Source: Phalacrocorax aristotelis
Taxonomy: Eukaryota > Chordata > Aves > Suliformes > Phalacrocoracidae
DNA: 64,000 nt
Assembly (NCBI RefSeq): GCF_949628215.1
Contig: NC_134280.1
Coordinates: forward strand, 54,152,621 to 54,216,620
Direction of reading: 5' to 3'
Shown here: in pieces, positions 61,741 to 64,000 of the stretch
Numbering within the stretch: the first letter of the stretch is position 1
Layout of the letters: each line of letters begins with the position of its first letter
Made by a program: the position numbers and the translations under genes
Notes under the pieces: generated by a model
What the model saw: the letters and a program-made list of their open reading frames with translations, nothing else
What the model was told of the DNA's origin: nothing
The model's database searches: none

Positions 61741-62189
61741 TACTTTTTGAACTCCTAATTGTGGCTCTGCTTTTGCTTTCAGACATCCATCCCACCCCAG
61801 CAGCTCCTCCTCCTGCCAACAACCACCCAGTTTTTTATCCAGGAGGTGTTTCTGACTGATGCTCTGTGTGGGGAGGGCTTGGCTTGGCTTCGGAGCGTTT
61901 TTTTAGCTGTTCACTGCCCCTTTGATGTGCTGGCACTGACACCAAAAAAGCTGATTGCAGCTTGCCTCGGGGTGCTGGGGCAGGATCCGAAAGTGCCGGC
62001 AGCATGGCTGGGAGGCAGCCAGCTTTGATCTGATCCCACCAGTCACCCCAGAGCCCCCAGAAAGCCCTGTCCACCCAGGGAGGCAGCAAAGGCGCCCCCC
62101 ACAAACCCTACTGCACACTATGCCCAGAGATCTCCTGTGGTGCCACTGACATGCTCAAAGGGGGCTGGTCCCCCCTCCCCTCCACCACC

Positions 62190-62260
62190 CCCCCCTTTAA
62201 TTAAAAATTGAAATAATGTAATTGCCTCTTCATTAAAGCCAATTAAAGCCCGGCTGACAA
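62190..62260. promoter_or_regulatory. Candidate homeodomain-site cluster (possible enhancer)
   Basis: An AT-rich island within GC-rich sequence carries TTTAATTAAAA, TGTAATTG and two adjacent ATTAAAGCC copies (62232-62250). TAAT cores are the common homeodomain binding sequence. The density of sites and contrast with flanking composition are seen directly; regulatory function is inference and conservation was not tested. Confidence 0.3.
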
Positions 62261-62499
62261 GGGAGGAGGTGGCACATTTTGCAACTCGCTGTGGAGATGA
62301 GAAAGCGCATACCGCAATTACGGTGTCTGTTTGCTTTGCCTTCACCCTACACCTTAATCAGGACTGGCTTTGAAATCGGACCCGGGTGAAATGGTGCTGG
62401 CGGGTCCCTCGTGCCCAGCAAAACCTGCGTACTGGTCAGGCTGGGTGCTGGGGGAGGCCACCACACGCTGCCACAGTGGGAAAGGGAGGTGAAGCTCCC

Positions 62500-62521
62500 T
62501 CCTCTTCCTCCTCTTCCTCCT
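62500..62521. repeat. CCTCTTCCT pyrimidine repeat
   Basis: Two and a half copies of a nine-base CCTCTTCCT unit. Confidence 0.65.
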
Positions 62522-63697
62522 GCCCTGCACCTGCAGAGAAGGGATGCTAGGGGGATGAGGGATGGAGAATGAGATTCCGTCATGCCTGGCTGAGGAGCCC
62601 CCAGCACCAGGGGCTCTCTGGGCTGGTGCTTGCAGCTCTGCCTTTTGCTTTTCTCTCAGGGATGCTTCAAAGCTGGTGGCAGCTCTTCACTGGGGCCAGA
62701 AGCACCCACACGGGTGGTCCCCACCCCTGCTTGTTTTGAGGAATGGCACTGGCCTCGCCCTGTGAGGTGGGAGTGTGTGTTCAGAGGGCTCCACGTTTGC
62801 TGTCCCTAGCCATAATGGTAATGAGTTCACAGGGAGCCCAGTCCCAAATGAAACAGGGTATTTGCTGCCTTTTTGGCCTCACTGGGGGAAAGAGACTGAA
62901 ACCCCTGGTTCCCATAAGATGAAGCTGGGGGCAGCGGAAGGGAGGGTGCCATCCCCTCTTTTCATTGGCCAGGAGATCCTGACACAATCCAAGCCGTCTT
63001 TGGGACTGCAGGAGTTTCCAGGCAAAGAAGCTCTACCCAGTCTACAAGTGCAGAGCTGAATATACGTGTAATGCTGCAGTGTTGCTGCTCAGGATGCCAG
63101 ATCCGTGATTTACCCTCTTGCTGCCCGGCTTTGAAACACCTGAGCAAGCAGCCCTTGCGAACGCTTTGTTGCACACACTGCACTTGCCTACGTTTTGACC
63201 TGAACCATGCCTATTAACCTCTTTTTTTTTCTTTTGGTATAATAACAGTCCAGCGTCCTTTGTAGGCGATCTTTCTTCAACAATCTCCTTTTTGATCTTT
63301 TCATAGGCTAAGCAACAATTCATCCTATATAAATCTTAGTTTGAAAGTACATAATTTGTTTTTCCCTGCTTTTTTGAAGCGGTAAGAGATGAAACAGCTT
63401 AGGGGAATGTCAGCAGCAGTTATATCTTAATTGGTTTTTCTCTGCATCAAACCACCTTGAACTATTAACTTGTGTGCAGGAGCTATATGTGACCTTTACA
63501 GCAAGTGCTTTACCTCCCTTAACAAGTTATATCCCATCACTGACTTCAGGAGTTTGCTTTGGTAGTGGCTCTGATACTAATATTGTACCCAACCCTACTT
63601 CTTTCGTGCTTTTTCTTTCAAGGAAAATCAGAGAGTTTCAAATGTGCCTTAAGTCAGGAGCATGAAAAGGAAAAAGAAAGACTAGATAATTGGGTGA

Positions 63698-63736
63698 AAT
63701 AAAAAATAATATAAAAAAGAAAAAAAACCCAAACCC
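63698..63736. repeat. A-rich low-complexity tract
   Basis: A runs separated by T, AT, G and CCC over about 40 bases near the window end. Confidence 0.75.
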
Positions 63737-64000
63737 TTCCTAAGTGTGCCCCTACCACTGTTGGCCAAGTAGATGTTAATGCTAAAATACCAAGGCACTT
63801 TCCTCCTTTACTCCTAAAAGTTGGATGAGCGTGGACTCAACAGCCACCAGGATGAATTTACTTTGCAAAAAGATCAGTTTAACAGCTCACAAAGAATATT
63901 TGCATGGTGCAAGACTATTTGCATTGGTGATAGACCAATGGTCCTTCTTTTCCAGCATCATTCTGTGCTTTTTGGTTTTTGCCCCCAGTAGGGGCAAATT

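Larger units (their letters stand above)
49800..64000. other. Non-coding flank upstream of PHLDA2
   Basis: About 14 kb with no supported exon on either strand. It holds several simple repeats and the two candidate regulatory blocks listed. In mammals the next gene in this direction is NAP1L4 on the same strand as PHLDA2; its acidic histone-chaperone coding sequence was not seen, so its 3' end probably lies past base 64000. Confidence 0.55.

Noticed and set aside
63042-63323. - strand frame of 93 codons with a charged start (EKIKKEIVEERSP), considered as a NAP1L4 or other exon
   Set aside because: It does not match NAP1L4, and the second half looks random. No acceptor and donor pair fits.

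Overview
The window is vertebrate nuclear DNA, almost certainly from a bird. Genes are split into short exons with GT/AG boundaries. Most of the sequence is single-copy non-coding DNA. The recognisable interspersed repeats are CR1 LINEs: one well preserved 5'-truncated copy at 30.68-31.17 kb, one short 3' end at 36.34-36.40 kb and one very old copy at 11.07-11.99 kb. No SINE typical of mammals and no bacterial-type operon was seen. The species cannot be named from the sequence alone.

Two protein-coding genes can be supported. SLC22A18, an MFS multi-membrane transporter, runs on the + strand. Its last six coding exons lie at 20744-20859, 21351-21461, 26825-26925, 37251-37352, 41090-41210 and 46344-46531, and they join in frame into about 245 C-terminal residues ending at a TAA stop, followed by a short 3' UTR with poly(A) signals. 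The exons for roughly the first 175 residues were not found and probably lie before base 1. PHLDA2, a small pleckstrin-homology-only protein, runs on the - strand. Its single-exon coding region is 49121-49519, it sits in a GC-rich CpG island, and an inferred non-coding second exon lies near 48140-48562.

Layout: 1-20.7 kb holds no supported exon and is probably the large 5' intron(s) of SLC22A18, with the old CR1. 20.7-46.6 kb is the 3' half of SLC22A18. 46.6-48.1 kb is the short interval between the two convergent 3' ends. 48.1-49.65 kb is PHLDA2 with its promoter. 49.65-64 kb is non-coding sequence upstream of PHLDA2 with simple repeats and a few AT-rich blocks that could be regulatory.

The pair is tail to tail, as in the human 11p15.5 growth-control cluster (CDKN1C - SLC22A18 - PHLDA2 - NAP1L4). 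In placental mammals both genes are imprinted; birds are not known to imprint them. Nothing in the window shows an undescribed system. The points most worth checking are the missing 5' exons, the shortened PHLDA2 tail, the PHLDA2 promoter and UTR structure, and several candidate conserved non-coding blocks.
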